Made by a program: the position numbers and the translations under genes. Below are positions 8,081 through 16,894 of a stretch of DNA of 43,159 bases, in pieces. Source of the stretch: Pseudomonadota bacterium (GTDB taxonomy: Bacteria; Pseudomonadota; Alphaproteobacteria; Rhodobacterales; Rhodobacteraceae); the NCBI GenBank assembly GCA_027592105.1, contig JAQCLA010000002.1, forward strand, positions 1-43,159, in the 5' to 3' direction. Position 1 is the first letter of the stretch. Every line of letters starts with the position of its first letter. The notes under the pieces were generated by a model. That model did no database searches and was not told where the DNA came from. It saw only the letters and a program-made list of their open reading frames with translations.

Positions 8081-8866
8081 TTGGCGCGCGACAGTTTCTC
8101 GGATTTGGCCACGCGGATGGCCACGGGTCTTGTGCTTGCCTTGATCGGTTTATCGGCTGTCTGGGCGGGGGGATGGTGGTTCACGGCCTTGGTCGTGATC
8201 CTTGTCGCGGCCTTGGTCTGGGAATTGGTCCGCATGCTGGGCGGATCGGCGCGCGGGGCTATCATCCTTGGTGTGATGGCGGGGGCTGCGATCTTGGCCA
8301 CCAAGCTGGCACCGCTTGTTGTGGCATTGATCTTGGCGCTCAGCGTGCCCTTGGCGGCGATGGCCATGCTTGCACGGCACAGGCGGCTGTTCGTGCTGAC
8401 CATCGCGATGATCCTTCTGGCCGGGGTCGGGCTGATCTTTCACCGCGACAGCTTTGGCCTGACTTGGATGCTGTGGCTGGTGCTGGTGGTCGTGGTGACC
8501 GATATCTTGGGCTATTTCGCGGGCCGGCTGATCGGCGGGCCGAAGTTCTGGCCGCGTGTCAGCCCGAAAAAGACATGGTCCGGCACGGTCGCCGGCTGGG
8601 TCGGGGCAGGGGTCGTGGGTTGGGCCTTCATGGCCCAGACCGGCGTCGGGGCCGAGTTGGTGGTGATATCGGTCGCGCTGAGCGTGGCGAGCCAGATGGG
8701 CGATGTTGCGGAATCGGCGCTCAAGCGACAGATGGGCGTCAAGGACAGTTCCAACCTTTTGCCCGGACATGGGGGCGTCTATGATCGCTTCGACGGGCTT
8801 CTTGGGGCGGCCTTTCTTTTGGTCATCGTGGAAAGCCTGACGGCCTTTCCGCCGCCCCCTCTTTGA
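8081..8866 (+). CDS. cdsA: Phosphatidate cytidylyltransferase
   Basis: Membrane enzyme making CDP-diacylglycerol from phosphatidate and CTP. The start is uncertain. The only in-frame ATG near the conserved N-terminus is at 8117, inside the DLATRMATGLV segment that usually lies a dozen or so residues in. TTG at 8081 (or 8075) with GAGGG at 8066-8070 is more likely, giving about 261 residues. There are about seven hydrophobic segments. The CdsA signature is clear: SPKKTWSG, then ESALKRQMGVKDSSNLLPGHGG and YDRFDG. It follows uppS by about 13 bp. Confidence 0.93.
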   Translation: MARDSFSDLATRMATGLVLALIGLSAVWAGGWWFTALVVILVAALVWELVRMLGGSARGAIILGVMAGAAILATKLAPLVVALILALSVPLAAMAMLARHRRLFVLTIAMILLAGVGLIFHRDSFGLTWMLWLVLVVVVTDILGYFAGRLIGGPKFWPRVSPKKTWSGTVAGWVGAGVVGWAFMAQTGVGAELVVISVALSVASQMGDVAESALKRQMGVKDSSNLLPGHGGVYDRFDGLLGAAFLLVIVESLTAFPPPPL

Positions 8867-8889
8867 CTGCCCAGCGAAAGAAGGGGCCG

Positions 8890-10062
8890 ATGCGCAGCAT
8901 TTCCATTTTCGGGGCGACAGGATCGATTGGGCAAAACACAGTCGATCTGATTGCACGCGCACCCGATGCCTATCGGGTGGTGGCGCTGACGGGCGGGGCC
9001 AATATCGCCAAACTGGCCCAAGATGCGATCCGGCTGAAGGCCGAGATCGCCGTGACGGCCCATGATAAACATCTGGATGATTTGCGCGCGGCCTTGGCTG
9101 GCACCGGCATCACGGCCACGGCAGGCGAGGCCGCCTTGATCGAAGCAGCCGATCGGCCCGTCGATTGGGTGATGTCGGCCATCGTGGGGGCGGCTGGCCT
9201 TGCGCCGGGGTTTCGCGCGTTGCGCCATGGTGGCACGCTGGCCTTGGCCAACAAGGAAAGCCTTGTGACCGCAGGCCCGCTTTTGCTGGCCGAGGCGCAG
9301 GCGCATGGCGCCACGATCTTGCCCGTTGATAGCGAACATTCGGCGGTGTTCCAAGCGCTGGTGGGTGAAGATATCGCCGCGGTCGAGCGCATCATCATCA
9401 CCGCCTCGGGTGGGGGGCTGCGTGATTGGCCGATCGCGGCCTTGGCATCGGCCACGGTCGCCGACGCAGGCGCGCATCCCAATTGGGCGATGGGTCAGCG
9501 CATCACCATCGACAGCGCGTCGATGTTCAACAAAGGGATGGAGTTGATCGAGACGCGCGAATTTTTCGGGGTGACCCCGGCGCAGATCGAAACCGTGATC
9601 CATCCGCAATCGCTGATCCATGCGCTGGTGGGGTTCAATGACGGGGCGCTGATGGCGCATCTGGGTGCGCCCGATATGCGCCATGCGATCGGCTATGCGC
9701 TCAATTGGCCCGACCGCCGCCATTTGCCCGTCGCGCGCCTCGATCTGGCGCAGATCGCCACCTTGGAGTTTCGCGCGCCTGATCCGCAGCGGTATCCGGC
9801 CTTGGCGATCGCGCGTGCGGTGATGGAAACGCGGGGCCGGGCAGGGGCGGTGTTCAACGCGGCCAAAGAGGTCGCGCTGGATGGTTTTATCGCCGGACGC
9901 ATCGGTTTTATGGATATGGCGGCGGTCGTGGACCGGACGCTTGACGAAATAACGTCGCAGCTCTGCCTCAGTTCTTCCATGTCGAACCTTGAGGATGTGC
10001 TGATGACTGACCACATGTCACGTCAGACGGCATGGGCACAGATCACAAAAATGGAGCGTTAA
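8890..10062 (+). CDS. dxr: 1-deoxy-D-xylulose 5-phosphate reductoisomerase
   Basis: NADPH-dependent enzyme of the MEP isoprenoid pathway; makes 2-C-methylerythritol 4-phosphate. ATG 8890 is preceded by AAGAAGGGG; a TTG at 8863 overlapping cdsA is possible but less likely. 390 residues, the usual length. Motifs: NADPH-binding GATGSIG at residues 8-14, ANKESLV, the metal-binding DSEHSAVFQ stretch and SASMFNKGMELIE. It supplies precursors to uppS two genes upstream. The C-terminal tail after residue 350 is less typical of the family. rseP starts 7 bp downstream. Confidence 0.96.
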   Translation: MRSISIFGATGSIGQNTVDLIARAPDAYRVVALTGGANIAKLAQDAIRLKAEIAVTAHDKHLDDLRAALAGTGITATAGEAALIEAADRPVDWVMSAIVGAAGLAPGFRALRHGGTLALANKESLVTAGPLLLAEAQAHGATILPVDSEHSAVFQALVGEDIAAVERIIITASGGGLRDWPIAALASATVADAGAHPNWAMGQRITIDSASMFNKGMELIETREFFGVTPAQIETVIHPQSLIHALVGFNDGALMAHLGAPDMRHAIGYALNWPDRRHLPVARLDLAQIATLEFRAPDPQRYPALAIARAVMETRGRAGAVFNAAKEVALDGFIAGRIGFMDMAAVVDRTLDEITSQLCLSSSMSNLEDVLMTDHMSRQTAWAQITKMER

Positions 10063-10069
10063 GCACCCG

Positions 10070-11398
10070 ATGGAATTCATTCCCCAGTTCGGCAATTTCG
10101 CCTTCACGATCGCGGCTTTCGTCGCGGCCTTGTCCATCATCGTGGCGATCCATGAATATGGGCATTACATCGTGGGCCGTTGGTCGGGTATCCATGCCGA
10201 GGTGTTCTCGATCGGTTTCGGCCCGGTCTTGCTTGGCCGCACGGACCGGCACGGCACGCGCTGGCAGATCGCGGCGCTGCCTTTCGGGGGGTATGTAAAA
10301 TTCCTGGGCGATGCGGATGCCGCCAGCGGCAAGGACGGCGAGGCGATGGATGCGCTTGATGTGACCGAGCGGCGACGCTCCATGCATGGTGCGCCGCTTT
10401 GGGCGCGTGCGGCCACGGTTGCGGCGGGGCCTGTGTTCAACTTCATCTTTTCGATCCTGATTTTCGCAACGGTGTTGTTCTTCACCGGTCGTCCGACCGA
10501 AGAACCGCGCGTCGGCGCACTCACCCCGCTGCCGGCCGAGATGCAACAGCTGATGGCGGGCGACCTGATCTTGGCACTCGATGGTCAAGAGGTTTCGGCC
10601 TTTGGTGATGTGTTCACCATCGCCGAGGATCTGCCGCCTGCGCCAAGCGTGGTCTACACCGTGGAACGTGACGGCGCGGTGATCCAGACCGAGGCGGCCT
10701 TTCCTCTGATCCCGCTGGTCGATACCGTGGCGCCGCAATCGGCGGCCTTTGCCGCGGGCTTGCAGCAAGGCGATGTGATCCGCGCGGTGGATGGCGCGCC
10801 CATCTATGCGTTTCGCCAATTGCGCGACACGGTTGCCGTCGCCGAAGGCACACCGCTGACGCTTTCGATCTGGCGGGCCGGCGCGCCGGTCGAGGTGACG
10901 TTGATCCCACGCCGCACCGATCTGCCGCTGGCCGAGGGCGGCTTTGAGACGCGCTGGCTGATCGGCGTGACGGGTGGTTTCAGCTTCGAGCCGGTGCGCG
11001 AGGGTGTTGGCCTGTTCGCATCCATCGGTTTCGGGGCAGAGCAGACATGGTTTGTCGTGCGGTCATCGATGTCGGGGCTTTGGCATATCATCACCGGCGC
11101 GATTTCGTCGTGTAACCTGCAAGGACCGATCGGGATTGCCGAAACCTCGGGCGCGGCGGCAAGCCAAGGCATCGACAATTTCATCTGGTTTATCGCGGTC
11201 TTGTCGACCGCTGTGGGCCTGTTGAACCTGTTTCCGATCCCCGTTCTGGATGGCGGACATCTGGTTTTTCACGCCTATGAGGCGGTCAGCGGCAAGCCGC
11301 CATCGGATAAGGCGATGCGGTTGTTCATCACCCTCGGTTTGACGCTGGTTTTGTCTCTCATGCTGTTTGCGCTGACCAACGATATCTTTTGCCCCTGA
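10070..11398 (+). CDS. rseP: RIP zinc metalloprotease RseP (site-2 protease)
   Basis: Intramembrane protease that cleaves membrane-bound substrates such as anti-sigma factors and leftover signal peptides. 442 residues. The zinc site HEYGH is at residues 28-32 in the first membrane segment, and the third ligand motif LDGGH is at 393-397. Two PDZ-like repeats lie between the membrane segments, the first around GDLILALDGQEV and the second around GDVIRAVDGAPI. FGGYVKF, typical of the family, is present. It follows dxr by 7 bp, and the nearby bamA/skp genes fit an envelope-stress context. Confidence 0.96.
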   Translation: MEFIPQFGNFAFTIAAFVAALSIIVAIHEYGHYIVGRWSGIHAEVFSIGFGPVLLGRTDRHGTRWQIAALPFGGYVKFLGDADAASGKDGEAMDALDVTERRRSMHGAPLWARAATVAAGPVFNFIFSILIFATVLFFTGRPTEEPRVGALTPLPAEMQQLMAGDLILALDGQEVSAFGDVFTIAEDLPPAPSVVYTVERDGAVIQTEAAFPLIPLVDTVAPQSAAFAAGLQQGDVIRAVDGAPIYAFRQLRDTVAVAEGTPLTLSIWRAGAPVEVTLIPRRTDLPLAEGGFETRWLIGVTGGFSFEPVREGVGLFASIGFGAEQTWFVVRSSMSGLWHIITGAISSCNLQGPIGIAETSGAAASQGIDNFIWFIAVLSTAVGLLNLFPIPVLDGGHLVFHAYEAVSGKPPSDKAMRLFITLGLTLVLSLMLFALTNDIFCP

Positions 11399-11496
11399 GG
11401 CGGGCGTTCATCTTCACGGGAATTCCATAAGGCTGCCGCAGCATTGCCACAATACGGGGAGAGGGTGACAGCACGTCGCCCAACCCGGAGCATGCC

Positions 11497-11634
11497 ATGA
11501 AACTGCTTATGGAAAGCACCCGCAGCATGTCGCTTTTGGTCCTGTTCAACATGGACCGTTTCTTGGTGCCGCTTTTGATCATCGCGGCGCTTTTTCTCGC
11601 GGGCGCGTTGTTCGACTACGCCACCGAGTTCTAG
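11497..11634 (+). CDS. Small single-pass membrane protein, 45 residues, unknown function
   Basis: ATG 11497 follows CCGGAG with 6-bp spacing and runs to TAG 11632. The protein starts MKLLMESTRSMSLLVL, has a hydrophobic stretch of about 17 residues (FLVPLLIIAALFLAGAL, residues 22-38) and ends DYATEF. The N-terminal part is mildly basic and the C-terminal tail acidic, so an N-in, C-out single-span topology is plausible. It occupies the gap between rseP and bamA and may be cotranscribed with rseP. I do not recognise the family. Support is the ribosome site, membrane segment and GC-rich codon usage like the neighbours; being so short, it remains a prediction. Confidence 0.6.
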   Translation: MKLLMESTRSMSLLVLFNMDRFLVPLLIIAALFLAGALFDYATEF

Positions 11635-11710
11635 GCGCGCTTGCACCCTCATCGCGCCCTTGCGGGGGCGGTGATCTTTCGGTTTTGCAGCACGCGCCTT
11701 TGGGTTCGTT

Positions 11711-11739
11711 TTGACAACCCACCGACCCTCCGCTAGGCA
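11711..11739 (+). promoter_or_regulatory. Putative promoter for bamA
   Basis: TTGACA (11711-11716), 17 bp, TAGGCA (11734-11739), about 35 bp before the bamA start at 11775. The -35 is perfect but the -10 is weak, as is common in alphaproteobacteria. It would let bamA and the lipid A genes be transcribed separately from rseP. Confidence 0.45.
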
Positions 11740-11774
11740 GGAAATGTCTGCTGGGAAATTTGGGGTTGGATGAG

Positions 11775-14129
11775 ATGAGTCGGCATGTCCTGTTTTCGCC
11801 GTCGCGTATGAGGCGTCAGCTAATCGGTGCGTTGCGCCTGCGGTCTCTATCCGGCCTGTTTGCGGTGCTTTTGGTCATCTCGGGAAGTTTGATCGCCCCA
11901 TCGGCAAATGCACAAACCTTTAGCTTTTCGCGTTTCGATGTCGTGGGAAATGCGCGGATCAACGATTCTGCCATTTTGACCTATGCCGCGATCACACCGG
12001 GCAGCGAAGTCTCTGGCGCGCAGGTCAATGATGCGCTGCAACGCTTGCAGAACACCGGGCTGTTTGAATCGGTCGAGATCACGCCGCGTGGCAACACGCT
12101 GGTTATCACCGTGCAGGAATATCCCACGATCAACATCATCTCGATCGAAGGCAATGAGCGGCTGGATGATGACGCGCTTTTGCCGGTCATCAGCTCGACA
12201 CCGCGCCGTACCTATTCGCCCAGTGTGGCCGAACAAGACGCCAATGCCATCGCCGAGGCCTATCGCGTCTCGGGCAGGTTGACCGCGACTGTGACGCCGC
12301 GCGTCATTCGGCTGGCCGATAACCGCGTCAATCTGGTCTTCGAGATCGCCGAGGGCCGCGTGGTGGAAACCGAGCGCATTACCTTTGTCGGCAACCGCGC
12401 CTATTCCGATCGCCGCTTGCGCCTTGTGCTGGAAAGCACGCAGGCCGGGATTTTGCGCCAGATCATCCGCCGCGACACCTTCATCGCCGAGCGGATCGCG
12501 CTTGATCGGCAGCTTTTGTCCGATTTCTACCTAGATCGCGGCTATGTCGATTTTCAAATCCTGAGCGTGACACCCGAACTCGCGCGTGGGCGAGACGCAT
12601 ATTTCGTGACCTTCAACATCCGCGAAGGTCAAAGCTTTTCGTTGGGTACGATCGCGACCACCTCCGAGATCTCCGAGGCCGATGCTGCGATCTATCAAGA
12701 TGTCATTCGCATCCGCTCCGGCCAAACCTATAGTCCGCGCTTGATCGAGACCACGATCAGCCGGATGGAGGCTTTGGCCACGCAGCAAGGCCTGCGTTTC
12801 GTGCGGATCGAACCGCGCATCACGCGCAACGAAGAGACACGCACGCTGGATGTCGAATTCCTGATCCGTCGTGGTGAGCGGGTCTTTGTCGAGCGTATCG
12901 ATATCGAAGGCAATGTGACGACGCTCGACAGCGTCATCCGTCGCCAGTTTACCACGGTAGAAGGTGACCCCTTTGATCCGCGCGCCATCCGGCAAGCGGC
13001 CGAACGCATCCGCGCGACCGGCTTTTTCGCCGATGTCGATGTTGAATCGCGCGCTGGCACATCTGCCGACCAGATCATCGTCGATGTCGATGTCGAAGAG
13101 CAGCCGACCGGCACCTTGGGATTTTCGGCAAGTTTCTCGACCGATACAGGGCCGGGGCTTGCGGTAAACTTCGCCGAGTCCAACTTCCTTGGTCGCGGCC
13201 AGTCGTTGGATTTTGGCTTCAACACGACCGATGGCAGCCGCGCCTTCAACCTGTCGTTCACGGAACCCGCTTTCCGTTCGCGCGATCTGGAGTTGGGGCT
13301 GAACGCCTTTTATACCGAGACCAACGATCAAAACCGCAATTTCGACACGCTTGATGTCGGGCTGCGCACCAGCTTGGGCTTTCCGATTTCCGAATTTGGT
13401 CGCCTGAATACATATGTCGGCTTAGAGCAAAACGAGATCTCGGGGCTTGATGCGGCCAGCAGTTCGCCCATCTTGTTTGCCGAACAGGGCGAGCGCGTTT
13501 TGTCCTTTGTCGGGCTGCAATATGCCTATGACACGCGCAATGGTGGGCTTGATCCGACGCGCGGTGTGCGGCTGCAGTTCGGGCTCGAATATGCAGGTTT
13601 GGGTGGCGATACCGAGTATCTGCGCGCAAGCTTCCTCGGCATCGCAGAGCAGCAAGTGCTGCGCGAAGATGTAACCTTGCGTGCCAGTTTCGAAGGCGGC
13701 GCGCTGGAGATGTTGGGCGGGTCAAGCCGGCTTTCGGATCGTTTCTTCCTGTCCAGCCGCCAGATGCGTGGTTTCGATGCCTTCGGCCTTGGGCCGCGCG
13801 ATATCGGTGCAACCAACCAAGATGCGCTTGGTGGCAATTTCTTCACGGTCGCGCGCTTCGAGGCGGCATTCCCCTTGGGGCTTCCTGATGAATACGGGAT
13901 TTCGGGTGGGCTGTTTTATGACATCGGCTCGGTCTGGGGGCTTGATAACAGGGTGGGGGCCGGCGGGGCACTGGTTGATGACAGCCAGCAATTCCGTTCC
14001 TCGATCGGTGTGTCGATTTTCTGGAACACGGCGATCGGACCGCTGCGCTTCAACTTCTCGCGCGCGCTCGAATTCGAAAGCTACGACCGGACACGCGATT
14101 TCGATCTGACCGTCGAGACGCGGTTCTAA
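11775..14129 (+). CDS. bamA: Outer membrane protein assembly factor BamA
   Basis: Central BAM-complex protein that inserts beta-barrels into the outer membrane. 784 residues from ATG 11775; upstream TTG and downstream ATG starts are less likely because GGATGAG precedes this ATG. The signal peptide ends at about ANA46-QTF. POTRA repeats follow (about 48-420), each opening with an I/V-x-G-N motif such as FDVVGNARIN, ISIEGNERL, ITFVGNRAYSD and IDIEGNVTT. The C-terminal half is a 16-stranded barrel with DTRNGGLDPTRGVRL, ending in the terminal phenylalanine typical of BAM substrates. skp follows within 10 bp. Confidence 0.96.
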   Translation: MSRHVLFSPSRMRRQLIGALRLRSLSGLFAVLLVISGSLIAPSANAQTFSFSRFDVVGNARINDSAILTYAAITPGSEVSGAQVNDALQRLQNTGLFESVEITPRGNTLVITVQEYPTINIISIEGNERLDDDALLPVISSTPRRTYSPSVAEQDANAIAEAYRVSGRLTATVTPRVIRLADNRVNLVFEIAEGRVVETERITFVGNRAYSDRRLRLVLESTQAGILRQIIRRDTFIAERIALDRQLLSDFYLDRGYVDFQILSVTPELARGRDAYFVTFNIREGQSFSLGTIATTSEISEADAAIYQDVIRIRSGQTYSPRLIETTISRMEALATQQGLRFVRIEPRITRNEETRTLDVEFLIRRGERVFVERIDIEGNVTTLDSVIRRQFTTVEGDPFDPRAIRQAAERIRATGFFADVDVESRAGTSADQIIVDVDVEEQPTGTLGFSASFSTDTGPGLAVNFAESNFLGRGQSLDFGFNTTDGSRAFNLSFTEPAFRSRDLELGLNAFYTETNDQNRNFDTLDVGLRTSLGFPISEFGRLNTYVGLEQNEISGLDAASSSPILFAEQGERVLSFVGLQYAYDTRNGGLDPTRGVRLQFGLEYAGLGGDTEYLRASFLGIAEQQVLREDVTLRASFEGGALEMLGGSSRLSDRFFLSSRQMRGFDAFGLGPRDIGATNQDALGGNFFTVARFEAAFPLGLPDEYGISGGLFYDIGSVWGLDNRVGAGGALVDDSQQFRSSIGVSIFWNTAIGPLRFNFSRALEFESYDRTRDFDLTVETRF

Positions 14130-14139
14130 GGGGCGCGAT

Positions 14140-14757
14140 ATGCGCATCACGGCTTTCCGCGGCATGATGGCAGGGCTGGCCTTGGCCCTGTCACCGATGG
14201 TTGCCGCTGCGCAAGGTGCGCAAGCAACGCCGCTCAACAGCGCCGCAATCGTGATCATCGACCAAGAACGCCTGCTGACCGGGTCGCGCTATGGCCAGCG
14301 CATCCAGCAAGAGGTCGAGGAGGCAGGCGCCGCCCTTGTCGCCGAGAACCGCCGCATCGAGGCGCAATTGTCCGACGAAGAGCTGCGCCTGACAGAACAG
14401 CGCGCAACGATGAGCGCCGATGCGTTTCGCCCGCTTGCGCAGGAGTTCAATATCCGCGTCGAAGGCATCCGTGCCGCCCAAGAGGCGAAAAGCCGTGCCT
14501 TGCAGGCACAAGCAGAAGCCGCGCGGACGCAGTTCTATGAATTGGCCTTTCCGGTTCTTGTCGATCTGATGCGCATGCGTGGGGCGAGTGTGCTAATGGA
14601 TAATCGCGCGGTGCTGCTGTCGGTCGACGGGATCGACATCACCGAGGCGGCGATCACGCGTATCGACGCCGTGATCGGTGAAGGTGGCGATGCACCGCTG
14701 ATCGATCTTGACGGCACAAGGCGCCTTTCACCCCCGACCGACGGCACGACGCCGTGA
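14140..14757 (+). CDS. skp: OmpH/Skp family periplasmic chaperone
   Basis: Periplasmic chaperone that holds unfolded outer-membrane proteins for BamA. 205 residues; the signal peptide has a hydrophobic core at about 9-22 and a probable cleavage after VAAA. The mature part has VIIDQERLLTGSRYGQ, then a long charged helical coiled-coil arm (about 55-130, rich in E, R, A and Q), then a return to the body domain. It begins 10 bp after bamA. Sequence conservation in this family is low, so the call rests on architecture and position. Confidence 0.88.
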   Translation: MRITAFRGMMAGLALALSPMVAAAQGAQATPLNSAAIVIIDQERLLTGSRYGQRIQQEVEEAGAALVAENRRIEAQLSDEELRLTEQRATMSADAFRPLAQEFNIRVEGIRAAQEAKSRALQAQAEAARTQFYELAFPVLVDLMRMRGASVLMDNRAVLLSVDGIDITEAAITRIDAVIGEGGDAPLIDLDGTRRLSPPTDGTTP

Positions 14758-14828
14758 GCCGGTCGCTTGCCGCATGGCCGGCAAGTTGATACCAGTCGCT
14801 TCAGCCTGCATTCAATACCCGAGGACAC

Positions 14829-15308
14829 ATGACGGCAGATACGCCCACAACCGCCGATATCGCGCTGATCCAGCGCATCATCCCGCATCGCTATCCGTTC
14901 CTTTTGGTGGATCGCGTGCGCGATATCGTGCCGTTTCAATCGGCCGTCGGCATCAAGAACGTCACGATGAACGAGCCGCATTTTCAGGGGCATTTCCCCG
15001 GTGCGCCCATCATGCCCGGCGTCACCATCGTCGAGGCGATGGCGCAAACCGCGGCGGTGATGATCGGTGTCTCGGCGGATTTGGCCGATAAGAACCTGCT
15101 GGTCTATTTCATGGGGATCGATGGCTGCAAATTCCGCCGCAAGGTGGTGCCGGGCGATATCGTCGAGATGCATCTGACCACGCTGCGCGGCAAGCCGGGC
15201 GGCAAGGTCTGGAAATTCGGTGGGCAAGCTTTTGTCGATGGCGATCTGGCCGCCGAGGCCGAGTTCACCGCGATGATGGATCTTGGTGCGTCGCAGGGGG
15301 CGGCGTGA
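14829..15308 (+). CDS. fabZ: 3-hydroxyacyl-[acyl-carrier-protein] dehydratase FabZ
   Basis: Cytoplasmic hot-dog-fold enzyme of type II fatty acid synthesis. 159 residues. IPHRYPFLLVDRV (18-30) and HFQGHFPGAPIMPGVTIVEAMAQ (51-73) carry the catalytic His55 and Glu69. The stop overlaps the lpxA start by one base (TGATG), so translation is coupled. FabZ competes with LpxA for hydroxyacyl-ACP, which explains the conserved pairing. In many proteobacteria lpxD separates skp from fabZ; here only 71 bp do. Confidence 0.96.
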   Translation: MTADTPTTADIALIQRIIPHRYPFLLVDRVRDIVPFQSAVGIKNVTMNEPHFQGHFPGAPIMPGVTIVEAMAQTAAVMIGVSADLADKNLLVYFMGIDGCKFRRKVVPGDIVEMHLTTLRGKPGGKVWKFGGQAFVDGDLAAEAEFTAMMDLGASQGAA

Positions 15309-16111
15309 TGGGTATCGACCCCGGCGCAAAGATCCATCCGATGGCGGTGGTCGAGGCGGGGGCCACGATTGGCGCCGGCTGCGTGATCGGCCCATTCTGC
15401 CATGTCGGGGCCGAGGTGACGCTGGCCGCCGAGGTGACCCTCAAATCCCATGCAGTGGTGACGGGCTTGACCGAGATCGGCCAAGGCTCGGTGATCTTTC
15501 CTTTCGCCAATATCGGCGATGTGCCGCAAGATCTGAAATATAGCGGCGAGAAAACCCGTCTGATCATCGGCCAGCGCAACCGCATCCGCGAGGGCGTGAC
15601 GATGAACACCGGCACCGAAGGTGGCGGCGGCATCACCCGCGTCGGCGATGACGGGCTGTTCATGGCTGGTGCCCATGTCGCCCATGACGCGCAGGTGGGC
15701 GATCGTGTCATCATGGCCAATAACGCCGCTGTGGCGGGCCATTGCATCATTGCCGACGATGTCATCATCGGCGGGCTTTCCGGTGTGCATCAATTCGTCC
15801 GCATCGGCAAAGGTGCGATCATCGGTGCGGTGACCATGGTGACCAATGATGTGATCCCCTACGGGCTGGTGCAGGGACCGCGCGGTATGCTCGATGGTCT
15901 CAACCTTGTGGGCCTCAAGCGGCGCGGCGTCGCGCGCGAGGATATCATGGCGCTGCGCGCGGCCTTTCAGGCGCTGGCGCAGGGTGATGGTGCGTTCCAA
16001 GATCGTGCAAAACGGCTGCTCGATGATGTGGCCGGGCAATCGCAATATGTGCGTGATATCGTCGATTTCGTGCTTGGCGAAAGCGACAGATCCTTTCTGA
16101 CGCCGGGCTGA
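15308..16111 (+). CDS. lpxA: UDP-N-acetylglucosamine acyltransferase
   Basis: First enzyme of lipid A synthesis; puts a 3-hydroxyacyl chain on UDP-GlcNAc. 267 residues. The first two-thirds consist of left-handed beta-helix hexapeptide repeats, then a C-terminal helical domain. AHVAHDAQVGD holds the catalytic histidine, probably His126, and the family GxPxDLKYSGE segment is present. The ATG overlaps the fabZ stop, and lpxI starts 6 bp after the stop. Confidence 0.96.
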   Translation: MGIDPGAKIHPMAVVEAGATIGAGCVIGPFCHVGAEVTLAAEVTLKSHAVVTGLTEIGQGSVIFPFANIGDVPQDLKYSGEKTRLIIGQRNRIREGVTMNTGTEGGGGITRVGDDGLFMAGAHVAHDAQVGDRVIMANNAAVAGHCIIADDVIIGGLSGVHQFVRIGKGAIIGAVTMVTNDVIPYGLVQGPRGMLDGLNLVGLKRRGVAREDIMALRAAFQALAQGDGAFQDRAKRLLDDVAGQSQYVRDIVDFVLGESDRSFLTPG

Positions 16112-16117
16112 GGGATC

Positions 16118-16894
16118 ATGGGCAGGCGCGCCATCATCGCGGGGGCGGGGGCCTTGCCCCTGCTTGTGGCCGCCGCCGGGCCTGCGATTGTGGTGCGTTT
16201 CGCGGGTGCGCCGGGCGGCACGGATGGTGCCGATCTTGTGGCGCAGTTCGAGCGATTGGGCGCGCTTTTCGCCGATCTGAAATCGCATGGCGTGGACGAG
16301 CTTTGCTTGGCGGGGGCCATGCGGCGTGTGGGTTTTGACCAAGCGCGTTTGGACGCCGAGACCAAGGCGCTGTTGCCGCGATTGGCCACGGCGATGGGGC
16401 AGGGCGATGATGCGCTGTTGCGCAGCATCGTGGCAATCTTCGAAGAGCAGGGATTTACCATTCGCGGTGCACATACGTTGCGCCCCGATCTGGTGGCGCG
16501 TGCAGGCGTTTTATGCGGACAGGCCATCGCCACTACAGATGCGGCGCGCGCGCGCGGCGTCCTTGCCGCCATCGGCCCGCTTGATGTGGGGCAGGCGGCC
16601 GTCGCCGCGCAAGGCCAGATCCTTGGGGTCGAGACTTTGCAAGGCACCGATGCGCTGTTGCGTTTCGTGGGCGACACCATGCCAGCATCGGGTGGTATCT
16701 TGGTTAAACGCGCCAAACCCGGTCAGGATCTGCGCGTCGACATGCCCGCCATCGGCCCCGACACGGTCGCGCTTTGCGCGCAGGCCGGCCTTAAGGGGAT
16801 CGAACTTCAGGCCGAGCATGTGTTGTTGTTGGATCGTGACGCGGTCTATGCCGCCTGTGCGCAGCACGGCATCAACCTGTGGGCCGTGCCATGA
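16118..16894 (+). CDS. lpxI: UDP-2,3-diacylglucosamine diphosphatase LpxI
   Basis: Hydrolyses UDP-2,3-diacylglucosamine to lipid X. LpxI (formerly DUF1009) replaces LpxH in alphaproteobacteria. 258 residues; an N-terminal domain beginning RAIIAGAGALPLLVAAA and a C-terminal domain with VETLQGTDALLRF, LVKRAKPGQD and DMPAIGPDTV, all typical of the family. It lies between lpxA and lpxB, with an ATGA overlap to lpxB. Confidence 0.93.
   Translation: MGRRAIIAGAGALPLLVAAAGPAIVVRFAGAPGGTDGADLVAQFERLGALFADLKSHGVDELCLAGAMRRVGFDQARLDAETKALLPRLATAMGQGDDALLRSIVAIFEEQGFTIRGAHTLRPDLVARAGVLCGQAIATTDAARARGVLAAIGPLDVGQAAVAAQGQILGVETLQGTDALLRFVGDTMPASGGILVKRAKPGQDLRVDMPAIGPDTVALCAQAGLKGIELQAEHVLLLDRDAVYAACAQHGINLWAVP

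Noticed and set aside
11656..11680. Weak hairpin CGCCC/GGGCG after the 45-residue gene as a terminator
   Set aside because: Five pairs only and no proper T run.
14766..14785. Hairpin CTTGCCG/CGGCAAG between skp and fabZ as a terminator
   Set aside because: No T tract follows, and fabZ continues in the same direction; at most a minor processing or stability element.
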